A stretch of DNA of 45,670 nucleotides from Myxococcales bacterium (GCA_003598065.1 QZKR01000015.1:1-45670); one strand, 5' to 3'; counted from the first letter of the stretch, positions 28,035-38,425 are shown. Numbers and translations: made by a program. The notes: a model not told the origin generated them from the letters alone.

Positions 28035-28156
28035 GATGAGCCCCAATAACGGCGCGACAAACGTTTTTGCCCTTAACTATATGATCTCACAGGGCGGATG
28101 GCCGGTCAAGCGATTGCACCCTCCGATATCCGCGATGCCGACACTTCACATCCTGT

Positions 28157-28186
28157 TTGACAAGAACGGCATTTCCCCCCTAGAGT
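28157..28186 (+). promoter_or_regulatory. Putative sigma70 promoter of the beta-barrel gene
   Basis: Consensus TTGACA (28157-28162), 18-bp spacer, TAGAGT (28181-28186), 44 bp before the ATG at 28231. Confidence 0.45.
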
Positions 28187-28230
28187 TTAGCGAAATCAAC
28201 CGATTTAGACCGATCGGAGACGACGAAAAA

Positions 28231-29361
28231 ATGCATCAACGTTGGTTTGCTCTTCTGGCGGCGATTTTTTTCATGTTTCCGACATGCTTGGCGCGCGCGG
28301 AAAACCGCGATATCACTCTGGGCCTCGCCTATCCGGATTTCTCCTACGCCTACCCGGGCTGGGTGGAGGAGCAGATTTACGGCACGGACAACATTCTTCT
28401 GAATCAGCAGATTCCCTCGCGAGAGATGTTCGTCGAGCCTTATGATACGCCCGATGAAGCGATCGTCGAGCCCGAGTCCGCGCCGGACGCGGCAATGCCA
28501 TCGGAAAGCGCCGTGGCGGCGGACGATGCGGAGGCTGCCAAAAAAGCGGATGTCAAAAAGAAGCGCGACCTTTCCGAGGAAGGATTGACGCGCGAAATCG
28601 GCCTCGGCACGGGCTTCGATTTTTCCGTAAACGATACGTCGCAGATCATCGCGATCCCGTTGATCTACCGCCCGAATTTCGGCAAGTGGTGGCGGAGGCT
28701 GTCTTTCGTTTTCACGCTGCCGATCGTTCACAAAATCCGGCGCGTCGAATTCGTCATCGGCGGGGTGAAGGTGAAAGAACGCGGCAGCAAGTGGGGCGTC
28801 GGCGACGTGTCGCTCGGCGTGAACTACCTTTTCCGCTGGCGAAATCTCTATATTTTGCCCGGTTACGTGGTTAAATTCCCATCCGGCGATCAGAACGCAA
28901 AGGATGGCGACGTCACGATCCCCATGGGTTCGGGCTCTTTCGACCATATTCTGAGCCTGGGTCTGGGTTTGCATTTCCGGTACTGGAGGCTTCTGGCCAC
29001 GGGCGCATGGCGCTACAACGGCGATACGACGATGGACGCCATTCCAGGCGCGACGATCTCGCAGGGGATGAACGTTTTCGCCACCTTCGGCCCGGAGTTC
29101 AATCCGATGATCGAGGACTGGTGGCTGGGGCTGTCGCTGTCTTATTTCTACGCCGCCGCCGCCGAGGTGGACGGCAACCCGGCGCCCACCAACCTGCACG
29201 TCTTCAATCTGCTCGTTTATACCTATTACGCCTTCGCCGACAATTTCCGCTTCGAGGTGGCGGGTGGGTATCCGTTCTACGCCATTTTCGACGCGGATCT
29301 GAAGGAGCATCCCAAGACAGGCTCGTGGTACGTGGCCACGGGATTCAAATTTCTTTTCTGA
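28231..29361 (+). CDS. Probable outer-membrane beta-barrel protein (Phenol_MetA_deg-like)
   Basis: About 376 residues. The ATG at 28231 is chosen because a signal peptide begins there (hydrophobic core then LARA/E, cleavage near residue 23), though the frame is open to 27982. Residues about 60-110 are Ala/Glu/Lys-rich and probably periplasmic. From about 115 to the end amphipathic strands alternate with short turns and end in a terminal Phe (GFKFLF), the usual signature of BAM-inserted barrels. Strand patterns resemble the transporter family once named for phenol meta-cleavage proteins. Substrate unknown. Convergent with the next gene 21 bp away. Confidence 0.82.
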   Translation: MHQRWFALLAAIFFMFPTCLARAENRDITLGLAYPDFSYAYPGWVEEQIYGTDNILLNQQIPSREMFVEPYDTPDEAIVEPESAPDAAMPSESAVAADDAEAAKKADVKKKRDLSEEGLTREIGLGTGFDFSVNDTSQIIAIPLIYRPNFGKWWRRLSFVFTLPIVHKIRRVEFVIGGVKVKERGSKWGVGDVSLGVNYLFRWRNLYILPGYVVKFPSGDQNAKDGDVTIPMGSGSFDHILSLGLGLHFRYWRLLATGAWRYNGDTTMDAIPGATISQGMNVFATFGPEFNPMIEDWWLGLSLSYFYAAAAEVDGNPAPTNLHVFNLLVYTYYAFADNFRFEVAGGYPFYAIFDADLKEHPKTGSWYVATGFKFLF

Positions 29362-29382
29362 TTTAAAGCAGCGAGAGCGAAC

Positions 29383-29889
29383 TCATCCCGGTCGGCGGCG
29401 CAAGGCGCGCCAGACGGCGAGCGCGCGCCCGACCGGCTTGGAAACGAGCGCCGCTCCGCGCCCGAGAAGGCGGGGCAGGGGAGCGTCGAGCCGGCGGATT
29501 TTTCCGCCATCGACATAACCCACCGCCCGGCCGCAAAGCGCGGCGCGCGGCCATGGATCGTCGAGGCCGTTCAGCCAGTCGCCTTTCGTGACAAGAAAAT
29601 GCCGGCCGGGGTCGAACCAGCGGATGAACCGATGTAGACGGGCCCGATCGCCCCAACGCAACAGCACGATGTCGCCGGCCTGCAGGTCGCGGGGCTCGGC
29701 CCGGCGGATGATGAAGATCGTTCCATTGGGAAATACCGGCCGCATGCTGTCGCCGAGGGCGCGGAGCGTCACCTCGCGGCCGTCCTCCAATTCCCGCCAG
29801 AATCGTTCGCCTTCTGCGGGATCGACATAAACTTCCGGCGGCAGGGTCGGCAGGGTAGGGGTCGGTTCGGAGCGGGCGTTCACCAGCAT
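29383..29889 (-). CDS. S24/S26-like signal-peptidase-fold protein
   Basis: 168 residues, no clear transmembrane anchor. ALGDSMRPVFPNGTIFII carries the catalytic-type Ser in a G-x-SM motif, followed by LQAGDIVLLRW, RLHRFIRW and FLVTKGDWLNGLD. This is the strand order of the S24/S26 fold. The general-base Lys of S26A enzymes is not evident; a His sits at the corresponding HR position, as in S26B/archaeal-type peptidases. Such proteins sometimes accompany peptide or PqqD-like systems. None is visible here. It follows rpsD by 74 bp with a hairpin in between, and GGAG precedes the ATG. Target unknown. Confidence 0.78.
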   Translation of the reverse strand: MLVNARSEPTPTLPTLPPEVYVDPAEGERFWRELEDGREVTLRALGDSMRPVFPNGTIFIIRRAEPRDLQAGDIVLLRWGDRARLHRFIRWFDPGRHFLVTKGDWLNGLDDPWPRAALCGRAVGYVDGGKIRRLDAPLPRLLGRGAALVSKPVGRALAVWRALRRRPG

Positions 29890-29905
29890 GGCTCTCCAAA
29901 GCGGC

Positions 29906-29937
29906 GCGGCCCGTGGAACGCATGTCCCACGGGCCGC
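29906..29937 (-). terminator. Strong hairpin after rpsD (terminator or attenuator)
   Basis: Perfect 11-bp stem GCGGCCCGTGG (29906-29916) / CCACGGGCCGC (29927-29937) with a 10-base loop, 26 bp after the rpsD stop. The T run on the minus strand is weak (GCCGCTTTGG), so it may only partly end transcription of the ribosomal operon and could let some through into the S24/S26-like gene. Confidence 0.6.
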
Positions 29938-29963
29938 TTGTCCTTGTGGCGAGCCGCCGCCGT

Positions 29964-30575
29964 TTACACGCGCGGCGCGTAATACTCGACGATCAGGTTC
30001 TCCTGCACCTCGAACGGCACGTCCGTCCGCGAGGGCAATTCGGAGATGAGCGCTTTGTTGTTTTCGAACTTGATATAGCTGGGGCGCGCCAAAGCCGGGC
30101 GAGCCAGCGTTTCCTTCACGCCTTCGTTATTCAGGAGCTTTTCCGACAAGCTGATCTCCATCCCCGGCTTGACGCGGAAAGAGGGGATGTTGACCCGTCG
30201 CCCGTTGATGAGCACATGGCCGTGGGTGACGACCTGCCGGGCGTGCGGAATGCTGCGGCCGACGCCCATGCGGAAAACGACGTTGTCCAGCCGCTGTTCG
30301 AGCAGGCGCAGAATGTTGAGGCCGGTGTCGCCCTTCATGCGGTTGGCGTCTTTGACCAGCTTGCGGAGCTGGCGCTCGGACAGACCGTAGTTGATGCGCA
30401 CTTTCTGCTTTTCCAGCAGGTGCAAGGCGAATTCCGTCTTTTTGCGGCGCGTGCCCTTGGCGCCGTGCTCACCGGGAGGGTAAGCCCGACGGCTCTGGCT
30501 TTTGGGGGTCAGTCCGGGCAGGTCCATGCCCAGACGCCGCAACAATTTCACGCGAGGACCACGATAACGCGACAT
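29964..30575 (-). CDS. rpsD: 30S ribosomal protein S4
   Basis: 203 residues, normal length. Primary 16S rRNA-binding protein of the small-subunit body. Starts MSRYRGPRVKLLRRLG. The S4 RNA-binding domain is at about 93-155 (RLDNVVFRMGVGRSIPHARQVVTHGHVLINGRRV). The N-terminal zinc-type cysteines found in some S4 paralogs are absent. Position is unusual: it lies 33 bp after rplQ at the end of the operon, not between rpsK and rpoA, which matters because S4 is the classical translational regulator of the alpha operon. Confidence 0.98.
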   Translation of the reverse strand: MSRYRGPRVKLLRRLGMDLPGLTPKSQSRRAYPPGEHGAKGTRRKKTEFALHLLEKQKVRINYGLSERQLRKLVKDANRMKGDTGLNILRLLEQRLDNVVFRMGVGRSIPHARQVVTHGHVLINGRRVNIPSFRVKPGMEISLSEKLLNNEGVKETLARPALARPSYIKFENNKALISELPSRTDVPFEVQENLIVEYYAPRV

Positions 30576-30608
30576 GCTCTCTCCTACTCGCTACGACGTT
30601 GCCTCAAT

Positions 30609-31070
30609 TCATTCTTCTTTCGCGACGGTTTCTTCCGCCGGTTCTTCCGCTTTTTTGGCGCGGCGACGCCCCTTCTTGGGCTTTTCCTCCGCCTCGGGCT
30701 GCACCTTGGGCTTCTCTTCCGGCAGAAACTCGATGTACGCCATCTCGGCGTTGTCGCCCGGCCGGGGAATGGCCTTGAGAATGCGCGTGTAACCGCCGGC
30801 CCGCTCCTTGAAACGCGTTCCGAGAACGTCCAAAAGCTTCTTCAGCGCGGCGTCCTCCTGAATGTCCCGCGCCAGCAGGCGGCGGGCGTGGATCGTGCCG
30901 GCCTTCGCCATCGTGACCATCCGCTCGATCTGCGGCCTGAGCCATTTGGCCTTGGAAGCCGTGGTGCGAATCCTGCCGTGGGTGATGAGCGCCGTGCTCA
31001 GATTGCGCAACAACGCCCGACGATGCGCCTCGTTGCGATTCAGCCGCTTGCCTACCGTCCGATGCCGCAT
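30609..31070 (-). CDS. rplQ: 50S ribosomal protein L17
   Basis: 153 residues. The L17 core ([72 protein letters not shown]) fills the first 120. A Lys/Glu/Ala-rich low-complexity tail of about 30 residues follows, longer than in most bacteria. It lies 36 bp after rpoA, as usual. Confidence 0.98.
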   Translation of the reverse strand: MRHRTVGKRLNRNEAHRRALLRNLSTALITHGRIRTTASKAKWLRPQIERMVTMAKAGTIHARRLLARDIQEDAALKKLLDVLGTRFKERAGGYTRILKAIPRPGDNAEMAYIEFLPEEKPKVQPEAEEKPKKGRRRAKKAEEPAEETVAKEE

Positions 31071-31106
31071 GGTCCGCTTCCTTTCCTCAAACCGCGATAC
31101 CGCGGC

Positions 31107-32093
31107 CTACTGCCTGTCTTTGGGCGGCACGAATCCTTCGAGCTTCATGCCGAGCGACAGACCCATTTCGGCCAGGATTTCCTTGATCTCGTTCAAGGAT
31201 TTACGGCCGAAGTTTTTGGTTTTCAACATCTCCGCTTCGCTCTTCTGCACCAACTCGTAGATGTAACGAATGTTGGCGTTCTGGAGGCAGTTGGCGGAGC
31301 GCACGGACAGTTCCAGTTCGTCCACCGAGCGCAGGAGGTTCTTGTTGAACTCTTCCTCGATCTTCGCTTCCTCGGGGATTTCCGTATCGACGCTTTCGTC
31401 GAAGTTGATGAAGATGCTGAGCTGCTCCTTGAGGATCTTCGCCGCGAGCGCCACCGCGTCGTCGGGCCGGATCGCGCCGTTGGTGCCGATTTCCAGGACG
31501 AGCTTGTCGAAGTCGATGCGCTGTCCGACGCGGGACTGGGTGACGCGGAAATTCACGTCGCGCACGGGCGAATAATTGGCGTCGATCGGGATCGTGTTCA
31601 CGGGCATGTCCATCTCGCCCATGCTGCCGGCCGGCACGTAGCCGCGACCCATGGTGATGGTCAGTTCCAGGCCGATCTTGCCATTGTCGCCGATGGTGCA
31701 GATATGCTGGGTGGGTTCGAGCGCCTTCACCTGGTTGTGAACGATGTCCGCCGCCGTGATCTCGCACGGGCCGTCCGCCTCGATGCGAACGACAACTTCC
31801 TGAGCGTCGTGCAGCTTGAGGTCGATCTGCTTCAAGTTGAGAATGATGTGCGTCACGTCCTCCACCACGTCTGGGATGGTGGCGAATTCGTGCAGCACGC
31901 CGTCGATTTTGATGGCGGAAATCGCCGCGCCGCGCAGCGAGGAGAGAAGAATCCGGCGCAACGAATTGCCGATCGTCGTCCCGTAGCCGCGCATCAACGG
32001 TTCGCAGGTGAACTTGCCGTACCGCTCGTTGAGGGATTCGCGGTCGATCTCAAGGGCCTTGGGCTTGATGAGATCATGCCAGTTCTTATACAT
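31107..32093 (-). CDS. rpoA: RNA polymerase alpha subunit
   Basis: 328 residues. The N-terminal domain for dimerisation and beta/beta' assembly begins in the first 60 residues ([32 protein letters not shown]). The C-terminal domain contains the helix-hairpin-helix that contacts UP elements and activators ([39 protein letters not shown]). Full length with no anomaly. It sits directly after rpsK (47 bp) because rpsD is displaced. Confidence 0.98.
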   Translation of the reverse strand: MYKNWHDLIKPKALEIDRESLNERYGKFTCEPLMRGYGTTIGNSLRRILLSSLRGAAISAIKIDGVLHEFATIPDVVEDVTHIILNLKQIDLKLHDAQEVVVRIEADGPCEITAADIVHNQVKALEPTQHICTIGDNGKIGLELTITMGRGYVPAGSMGEMDMPVNTIPIDANYSPVRDVNFRVTQSRVGQRIDFDKLVLEIGTNGAIRPDDAVALAAKILKEQLSIFINFDESVDTEIPEEAKIEEEFNKNLLRSVDELELSVRSANCLQNANIRYIYELVQKSEAEMLKTKNFGRKSLNEIKEILAEMGLSLGMKLEGFVPPKDRQ

Positions 32094-32140
32094 GGGTCCT
32101 CCTCGGAAAAGGGGCGATTCTCAGCGCATCCCGCTTTCGG

Positions 32141-32533
32141 CTAGACGCGGCGGCGCTTCGGCGGCCGGCAGCCGTTGTGCGGTACGGGGGTCACGTCGCG
32201 AATCAGGGTAACTTTGAGCCCGGCGGAGGCGAGGGCGCGCAGCGCCGACTCGCGGCCCGAGCCGGGACCTTTCACGTAAACGGCCACGTTCTGCAGTCCG
32301 TGCTCCATCGCTTTCTTGGCGGCGTCCTCGGCGGCCATCTGAGCGGCGAAGGGCGTGCTCTTGCGCGAGCCCTTGAAGCCCATTGCGCCGGACGTGGACC
32401 AGGCGAGCACGTTTCCCGACACGTCGGTGATCGTCACCATCGTGTTGTTGAACGTGCTGTGAACGTGGGCGATTCCCGACTGGACGTTCTTTTTGACCTT
32501 TTTCGTGCGCGTCTTGCGAGGCGTCTGCGACAT
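32141..32533 (-). CDS. rpsK: 30S ribosomal protein S11
   Basis: 130 residues; platform protein near the E site. Family signatures: [51 protein letters not shown], and the C-terminal [15 protein letters not shown]. It lies 26 bp after rpsM. Confidence 0.98.
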   Translation of the reverse strand: MSQTPRKTRTKKVKKNVQSGIAHVHSTFNNTMVTITDVSGNVLAWSTSGAMGFKGSRKSTPFAAQMAAEDAAKKAMEHGLQNVAVYVKGPGSGRESALRALASAGLKVTLIRDVTPVPHNGCRPPKRRRV

Positions 32534-32559
32534 GGTTCCTCCAACTCCCGTTCAGGAGA

Positions 32560-32925
32560 TTACTTTTTGCGGCCCAGGATGCGGCGCGGACCCTTGTGCG
32601 TGCGGGCGTTGGTATGGGTTCGCTGGCCGTGCACGGGCAGCCCGCGGCGATGCCGCAGACCGCGGTAGCAGCCCAGGTCCATCAACCGCTTGACGTTCAT
32701 CTGCTTCTCGCGGCGCAAATCTCCCTCGACGGTGAATTCATCCTCGATGATTTTGCGCAGCTTCTGAACGTCGCCTTCCGTGAGATCGTCGGATTTGATC
32801 CCTCCGTCGATGCCGGCGCTGCTGACGATTTTCTTCGCCGACGCCCGGCCGATCCCGTAGATGTACGTCAGAGCGATGTCGATACGTTTTTTTCTCGGCA
32901 GATCCACACCTGCGATGCGTGCCAC
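32560..32925 (-). CDS. rpsM: 30S ribosomal protein S13
   Basis: 121 residues from a GTG start with AAGGAGAG 6 bases upstream. Head protein that contacts the P-site tRNA and forms an intersubunit bridge. [30 protein letters not shown] at the start and [28 protein letters not shown] near the end are diagnostic. Confidence 0.98.
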   Translation of the reverse strand: MARIAGVDLPRKKRIDIALTYIYGIGRASAKKIVSSAGIDGGIKSDDLTEGDVQKLRKIIEDEFTVEGDLRREKQMNVKRLMDLGCYRGLRHRRGLPVHGQRTHTNARTHKGPRRILGRKK

Positions 32926-32967
32926 GATACTCTCCTTTACCCGATCAAATCGTCATGCGATCCGCGC

Positions 32968-33081
32968 CTAGCCCTGCACCTGCTTGTGCCGGGGGTTCTC
33001 GCAGATCACCCGTACTTTGCCTTTCCGTCGGATGATTTTGCACTTGTCGCATATCTTTTTCACCGACGCCCTGACTTTCAT
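32968..33081 (-). CDS. rpmJ: 50S ribosomal protein L36
   Basis: 37-residue protein read directly from the minus strand: starts [20 protein letters not shown] and ends [10 protein letters not shown]. The zinc ligands Cys11, Cys14, Cys27 and His32 (CDKC...C...H) are all present, so this is the zinc-binding form. It lies between map and rpsM. infA, often found just before rpmJ, is absent. Confidence 0.95.
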   Translation of the reverse strand: MKVRASVKKICDKCKIIRRKGKVRVICENPRHKQVQG

Positions 33082-33118
33082 CGCATCACCCGCCTTTTTT
33101 GCGCGGCCTTTCGGCCGC

Positions 33119-33862
33119 TCAGGTCAACACCCGCGGACCGTCCGCCGTGATGGCTATGCTGTGCTCCCAATGAGCCGAGAGCCTGCCATCCACGGTAACC
33201 GCCGTCCATCCGTCTTCCAGCACCTCAACCTCGAAGGCGCCGGCATTGATCATCGGTTCGATCGCCAGGACCAGGCCCTCCTGCAGCCGCATGCCCGTTC
33301 CCCGACGACCGTAGTTCGGCACTTGAGGATCCTCGTGGAGGTTTCGGCCCACGCCGTGTCCGACGAACTGCCGAACGACGCTGAAGCCCTGAGCCTCCAC
33401 ATGCGACTGAATCGCATGCCCGATGTCGCCGAGCCGTCCGCTCGTCGTCATCGCGGCGATCGCCCTGTCGAGCGATTCGCGCGTCGCGCGGTTGAGCCGT
33501 TCCGCTTCCTCGCTTCCCAGCCCCACCACATGCGAGCGCGCCGCGTCGCCGATCCAGCCGTTCAGGATCACGCCGAGGTCGATGCCCAGCAAGTCGCCTT
33601 CCTTCAGCTTGCGCTTGGGGGAGGGTATGCCGTGGACGACCTCTTCGTTGATCGAGGCGCAGATCGTGGCCGGGTAGCCCCGATAGCCCTTGAAGGCCGG
33701 AATGCCGCCGTGCCGGCGGATAATGGCTTCCGCCTCGGCGTCCAGCTCCGCCGTCGAGATGCCCGGCGCGATGAGCTTCTCCAGCGCATCGTGCACGACC
33801 CTGACTATCTGTCCCGCTTCAAAGAGCCGTTCGATCTCATCGCTGCTCTTCAGATGGATCAT
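33119..33862 (-). CDS. map: Methionine aminopeptidase, type I
   Basis: About 247 residues from the ATG at 33862 (GGGAG just upstream). The frame is open to 33934 but that would overlap adk. It removes the initiator Met from nascent proteins. The five metal ligands are seen: Asp in GIDLG, Asp in GDAARS, His in [12 protein letters not shown], Glu in AIEPM and Glu in [21 protein letters not shown] is the type I signature. It starts 13 bp after adk. Confidence 0.97.
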   Translation of the reverse strand: MIHLKSSDEIERLFEAGQIVRVVHDALEKLIAPGISTAELDAEAEAIIRRHGGIPAFKGYRGYPATICASINEEVVHGIPSPKRKLKEGDLLGIDLGVILNGWIGDAARSHVVGLGSEEAERLNRATRESLDRAIAAMTTSGRLGDIGHAIQSHVEAQGFSVVRQFVGHGVGRNLHEDPQVPNYGRRGTGMRLQEGLVLAIEPMINAGAFEVEVLEDGWTAVTVDGRLSAHWEHSIAITADGPRVLT

Positions 33863-33875
33863 CGCTCCCGATCCA

Positions 33876-34517
33876 TCAGCGCAGCGCCGCCTTGATCCGG
33901 TCGAATACCTCGTCGAAGGCGCCGAGACCGTCAATCGCCCTGACCAGACCGCGCTCGCCGTAGTAGGCGATCAGCGGCTTGGTCTGCTTGTGATATTCCG
34001 TCAGCCGGCGGCCGATCGATTCTTCGTTGTCGTCGCTACGCTGGTATACTTCGCCGCCGCACTTATTGCAAACGCCGGCTTTCGCGGGCGCTTTGAACAT
34101 GACGTGATATTCCTCGCCGCATTTCTTGCAGACGCGGCGGCCCGTGAGACGCTTCATCAGCTCGCCATCCGGCACTTCGAGGCAGATGACGTGATCCAGT
34201 TTGTTGCCGCGCTTCGTCAGCACCTTGCCCAAGGCGTCGGCCTGGGGGATCGTGCGCGGAAAACCGTCGAGCAGAAAACCGTTCTTGCAATCGGGCTCGG
34301 TCAGCCGCTCGGCGACGATGCCCACCACGACTTCGTCCGGAACGAGGTCGCCTTTGTCCATGTAGGTCTTGGCCTTCTTGCCAAGCTCCGTGCCCGCCTT
34401 GACGGCGGCGCGGAAAATCTCGCCCGTCGAGATCTGCGGCACCTTCAGAAGATCGAGGATCTTCTTTGCCTGGGTGCCTTTGCCCGCTCCTGGAGGGCCG
34501 AGGAAAATCAGGTTCAT
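33876..34517 (-). CDS. adk: Adenylate kinase, zinc-type
   Basis: 213 residues. Interconverts ATP + AMP and 2 ADP. P-loop GPPGAGKGTQ, AMP-binding DGFPRT and the LID region with two CxxC pairs (VCKKCGEEYH...VCNKCGGEVY), which form the structural zinc site of the long form. Located between secY and map, the usual spc-operon position. Confidence 0.98.
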   Translation of the reverse strand: MNLIFLGPPGAGKGTQAKKILDLLKVPQISTGEIFRAAVKAGTELGKKAKTYMDKGDLVPDEVVVGIVAERLTEPDCKNGFLLDGFPRTIPQADALGKVLTKRGNKLDHVICLEVPDGELMKRLTGRRVCKKCGEEYHVMFKAPAKAGVCNKCGGEVYQRSDDNEESIGRRLTEYHKQTKPLIAYYGERGLVRAIDGLGAFDEVFDRIKAALR

Positions 34518-34535
34518 CGCATCCTCCTTGCCGCG

Positions 34536-35864
<1,329 letters not shown>

Positions 35865-36539
35865 TTAGCGAATCTCCTCGATTTTGCCGCCCACTGCCTC
35901 GATGGCGCGCCGCGCCTGGCGGGAGACGCTGAACACCCGGAACGTTTTCGCCGTTTTGAGGATGCCGCGTTTAACGATGTGGACGCGAGTCACGCCTTCG
36001 GGCACGAGCCGGGCGCGCTTGAGGGCGTCGATGTCGATGACTTCGTCCTTCAATTTCGCCGCGCGAGCCGCATCGATCCACATCGGGCGCGGCGACAGTT
36101 CGATCAGTTCGACCTTGCCGCCAGCGGCTTCGATCTTGCGCCGCGCGCCGTCGGTGACCTTTTCCACCCGCACGGTGACGGCGCGTTCGATCTCGCCGTT
36201 GCCGAGGATCTTGACGCCGTCGAGCTTGGTGCCGCGAATCAGGCCGGCTTCGGTCAAGGCCTTCAGGTCGATCACGTCGGCCTGAATGTCGATCAGGGCC
36301 GAAAGCTTTACTTCAGCGTAGACCTTGGGGAATTTCGGCGTGAAACCGAACTTCGGCAGGCGGCGATGCAGCGGCATCTGGCCGCCCTCGAAGCTGGCGC
36401 GCATCTTGCCGCCGGAACGCGCCCGTTGGCCTTTGTGGCCCTTGCCGGCCGTCTGGCCCTGGCCGGAGCCGTAACCACGACCGATCCGCTTGCGATCTCT
36501 ATTCGCGCCCTTGGGCGCACGGATGTCGCTCAGCTTCAT
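35865..36539 (-). CDS. rplO: 50S ribosomal protein L15 with duplicated C-terminal domain
   Basis: 224 residues, against about 145-150 usual. Residues 1-148 are ordinary L15: basic N-terminus GRGYGSGQGQTAGKGHKGQ, MPLHRRLPKFGF, and the C-terminal L15/L18e domain ending ARRKIEAAGGKVELIE. Residues 167-224 repeat that C-terminal domain (VIDIDALKRARL ... ARRAIEAVGGKIEEIR), by eye identical to residues 89-147 at over a third of positions. The start at 36539 has AGGAG 7 bases upstream and begins MKLSDIRAPKG as the family does. The extra domain would sit on the large-subunit surface. Confidence 0.96.
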   Translation of the reverse strand: MKLSDIRAPKGANRDRKRIGRGYGSGQGQTAGKGHKGQRARSGGKMRASFEGGQMPLHRRLPKFGFTPKFPKVYAEVKLSALIDIQADVIDLKALTEAGLIRGTKLDGVKILGNGEIERAVTVRVEKVTDGARRKIEAAGGKVELIELSPRPMWIDAARAAKLKDEVIDIDALKRARLVPEGVTRVHIVKRGILKTAKTFRVFSVSRQARRAIEAVGGKIEEIR

Positions 36540-36549
36540 CTCCCGCTCC

Positions 36550-36795
36550 TCATTCCGCATCGGACGCTTTCACCGCCTGGGCCCGCTTGGGCGACTTGGA
36601 CGGCGTCAGGGGTTCGTTGGTTTCCTCGACAGTCAGCAGATGCTTGATCTTGAAGATCATGCCGCGCATTTCGGGCGTGTCCAAGCGAATCACCGTATGG
36701 TTCATGCGCTTGATTCCGAGACCAGCCAAAACGCGCCGCTGGTACTGCGGACGGCCGATCACGCTTTTGATCTGGGTAATCTTCAGGTTCGCCAT
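36550..36795 (-). CDS. rpmD: 50S ribosomal protein L30
   Basis: 81 residues. Core of about 58 residues (LKITQIKSVIGRPQYQRRVLAGLGI, RMNHTVIRLDTPEMRGMIFKIKHLL), followed by a C-terminal tail of about 22 residues rich in Lys, Pro and Ala that most L30 proteins lack. Between rpsE and rplO as usual. Confidence 0.96.
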   Translation of the reverse strand: MANLKITQIKSVIGRPQYQRRVLAGLGIKRMNHTVIRLDTPEMRGMIFKIKHLLTVEETNEPLTPSKSPKRAQAVKASDAE

Positions 36796-36813
36796 GGCCG
36801 TACCTTCCTCGCT

Positions 36814-37338
36814 TTACAACTGCGGCTGTTCCGTTGCGGTGTCGTCGCCGGTGCGTCCGAGCCGCTTGGCGAAGCCCTCGCGCGTCGAAAGCCGCCGCAG
36901 TCCGTCGATCGTGGCCCGCACGACGTTGTGCGGGTTGCGGCTGCCGAGCACTTTCGACAGGATGTTGGGAATGCCCGCGCTCTCGATGATCGCGCGCACC
37001 GTGCCGCCGGCGATAATGCCGGTACCGGCCGAGGCGGGACGCAGGATCACCTTGGAGGCCCCGAAGTGGCCGACGACGAGGTGCGGGATCGTACTGTTGA
37101 TGATCGGCACGACGATCATCGAACGTTTGGCCCGCTCGCCGCCTTTGCGGATCGCTTCCGGCACTTCGCCCGCTTTCCCCTTGCCAACGCCCACGCTGCC
37201 CTTGCCGTCGCCGACGACGACGAGCGCGCTGAACGAGAAGCGCCGGCCGCCCTTCACGACTTTGGCCACGCGGTTGATCGCGACCGTGTGTTCGTGGAGT
37301 TCTTCCTCGGGGTTGAACTGCTGCGGATTATTCGCCAC
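36814..37338 (-). CDS. rpsE: 30S ribosomal protein S5
   Basis: 174 residues from a GTG with AAGGAGG upstream. Accuracy protein at the entry of the mRNA channel. Signatures: [44 protein letters not shown] (first part) and [29 protein letters not shown] (second part). No anomaly. Confidence 0.98.
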   Translation of the reverse strand: MANNPQQFNPEEELHEHTVAINRVAKVVKGGRRFSFSALVVVGDGKGSVGVGKGKAGEVPEAIRKGGERAKRSMIVVPIINSTIPHLVVGHFGASKVILRPASAGTGIIAGGTVRAIIESAGIPNILSKVLGSRNPHNVVRATIDGLRRLSTREGFAKRLGRTGDDTATEQPQL

Positions 37339-37363
37339 GAAATCCTCCTTATTGCCCCAAACG

Positions 37364-37864
37364 CTAGAAGCTCAGGCCGGCTTTGCGCGCCGCCTCGGCC
37401 AGCGTTTTTACCCGGCCATGGTATTTATAGCCGCTGCGGTCGAAGACGACCTTGGTGATTTTCTTGTCCAGGCAGCGAACGGCGATCGCTTCTCCCACCT
37501 TCTGAGCGACTTTGAAATTGCTGCTCAGGGGGCGCTCGACCTTGACCTTTTCCTTCGCCTTGGCCTTGTCTTTGTCCTTGCCGCCTTTTTTGCCGGCGGC
37601 TTCGGGGGCTTCCGCCACGGCCGGCGGCGGGGCAGGGGGCGCGGCCTTCGGGGCCTTCTTGATGGCCTCGACGTCGGCGCGCAACTCCTTGTCAACCGTT
37701 GACGCCGACACGAGCGTGCGACCGGTCGTGTCGTCAATCACCTGGACGTAGATATGGTTCAGGCTGCGGAAAACGGCGAGGCGCGGACGTTCCGGCGTGC
37801 CGGATACTTTACGCCGAATTCGCGTCTTGCGAGCTTGCCACTGCTCTTCTTTTTTCGTGGACAT
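37364..37864 (-). CDS. rplR: 50S ribosomal protein L18 with internal insertion
   Basis: 166 residues, against about 117-122 usual. The flanking halves are ordinary L18 ([30 protein letters not shown]; then [43 protein letters not shown]). Between them, residues about 63-113 form an Ala/Pro- then Lys/Asp-rich low-complexity insertion. The frame is continuous, so this is not a frameshift. L18 binds 5S rRNA in the central protuberance, where a charged loop could reach solvent. Confidence 0.96.
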   Translation of the reverse strand: MSTKKEEQWQARKTRIRRKVSGTPERPRLAVFRSLNHIYVQVIDDTTGRTLVSASTVDKELRADVEAIKKAPKAAPPAPPPAVAEAPEAAGKKGGKDKDKAKAKEKVKVERPLSSNFKVAQKVGEAIAVRCLDKKITKVVFDRSGYKYHGRVKTLAEAARKAGLSF

Positions 37865-37882
37865 CGCCTCTCTCCTGACTGC

Positions 37883-38425
37883 TTACTTACCGGCGGTCTT
37901 GCCAGCCTTGCGACGGATAGTCTCGTCGGCGTACTTGATTCCCTTGCCTTTATAGGGCTCCGGCGGCCGCAACGAGCGGATATTGGCCGCCACCTGGCCC
38001 ACGGCCTGCTTGTCGCAGCCCTTCACCGTCACCCGGTTGGCCTTCGTATCCACATCGGCGCTGATGCCTTTGGGCAGCTTGAACTCGATCTGGTGCGAAT
38101 AGCCCAGGCTGAAAAGGATCATCTGACCCTTGAGTTCCGCCTTGTAGCCGACGCCGATGATCTCCAGCTCGCGCTTGAAACCCTGGGAAACGCCGTGGAT
38201 CATGTTGTTCAGAAGCGCGCGGTACAAACCATGATAGGCGCGGCTCTGCTTGGCGTCGTCCTTGCGTTCGCAGATGACGGCCTTATCCACGATCTTCACC
38301 GTGACGTCCGGACGGATCTCGTGCGAAAGTTCTCCGAGCGGGCCTTTCACGGTCACGCGCTGGCCGTCGATTTTGACGTCCACCTTCGCCGGGATCGGGA
38401 TGGGCAGTTTTCCAATTCGCGACAT
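37883..38425 (-). CDS. rplF: 50S ribosomal protein L6
   Basis: 180 residues from the ATG at 38425 (AAGG about 8 bases upstream; a GTG three codons earlier is less likely). Two L6 folds: MSRIGKLPIPIPAKVDVKIDGQ at the start and DKQAVGQVAANIRSLRPPEPYKGKGIKYADE near the end. Factor-binding region of the large subunit. Confidence 0.98.
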   Translation of the reverse strand: MSRIGKLPIPIPAKVDVKIDGQRVTVKGPLGELSHEIRPDVTVKIVDKAVICERKDDAKQSRAYHGLYRALLNNMIHGVSQGFKRELEIIGVGYKAELKGQMILFSLGYSHQIEFKLPKGISADVDTKANRVTVKGCDKQAVGQVAANIRSLRPPEPYKGKGIKYADETIRRKAGKTAGK

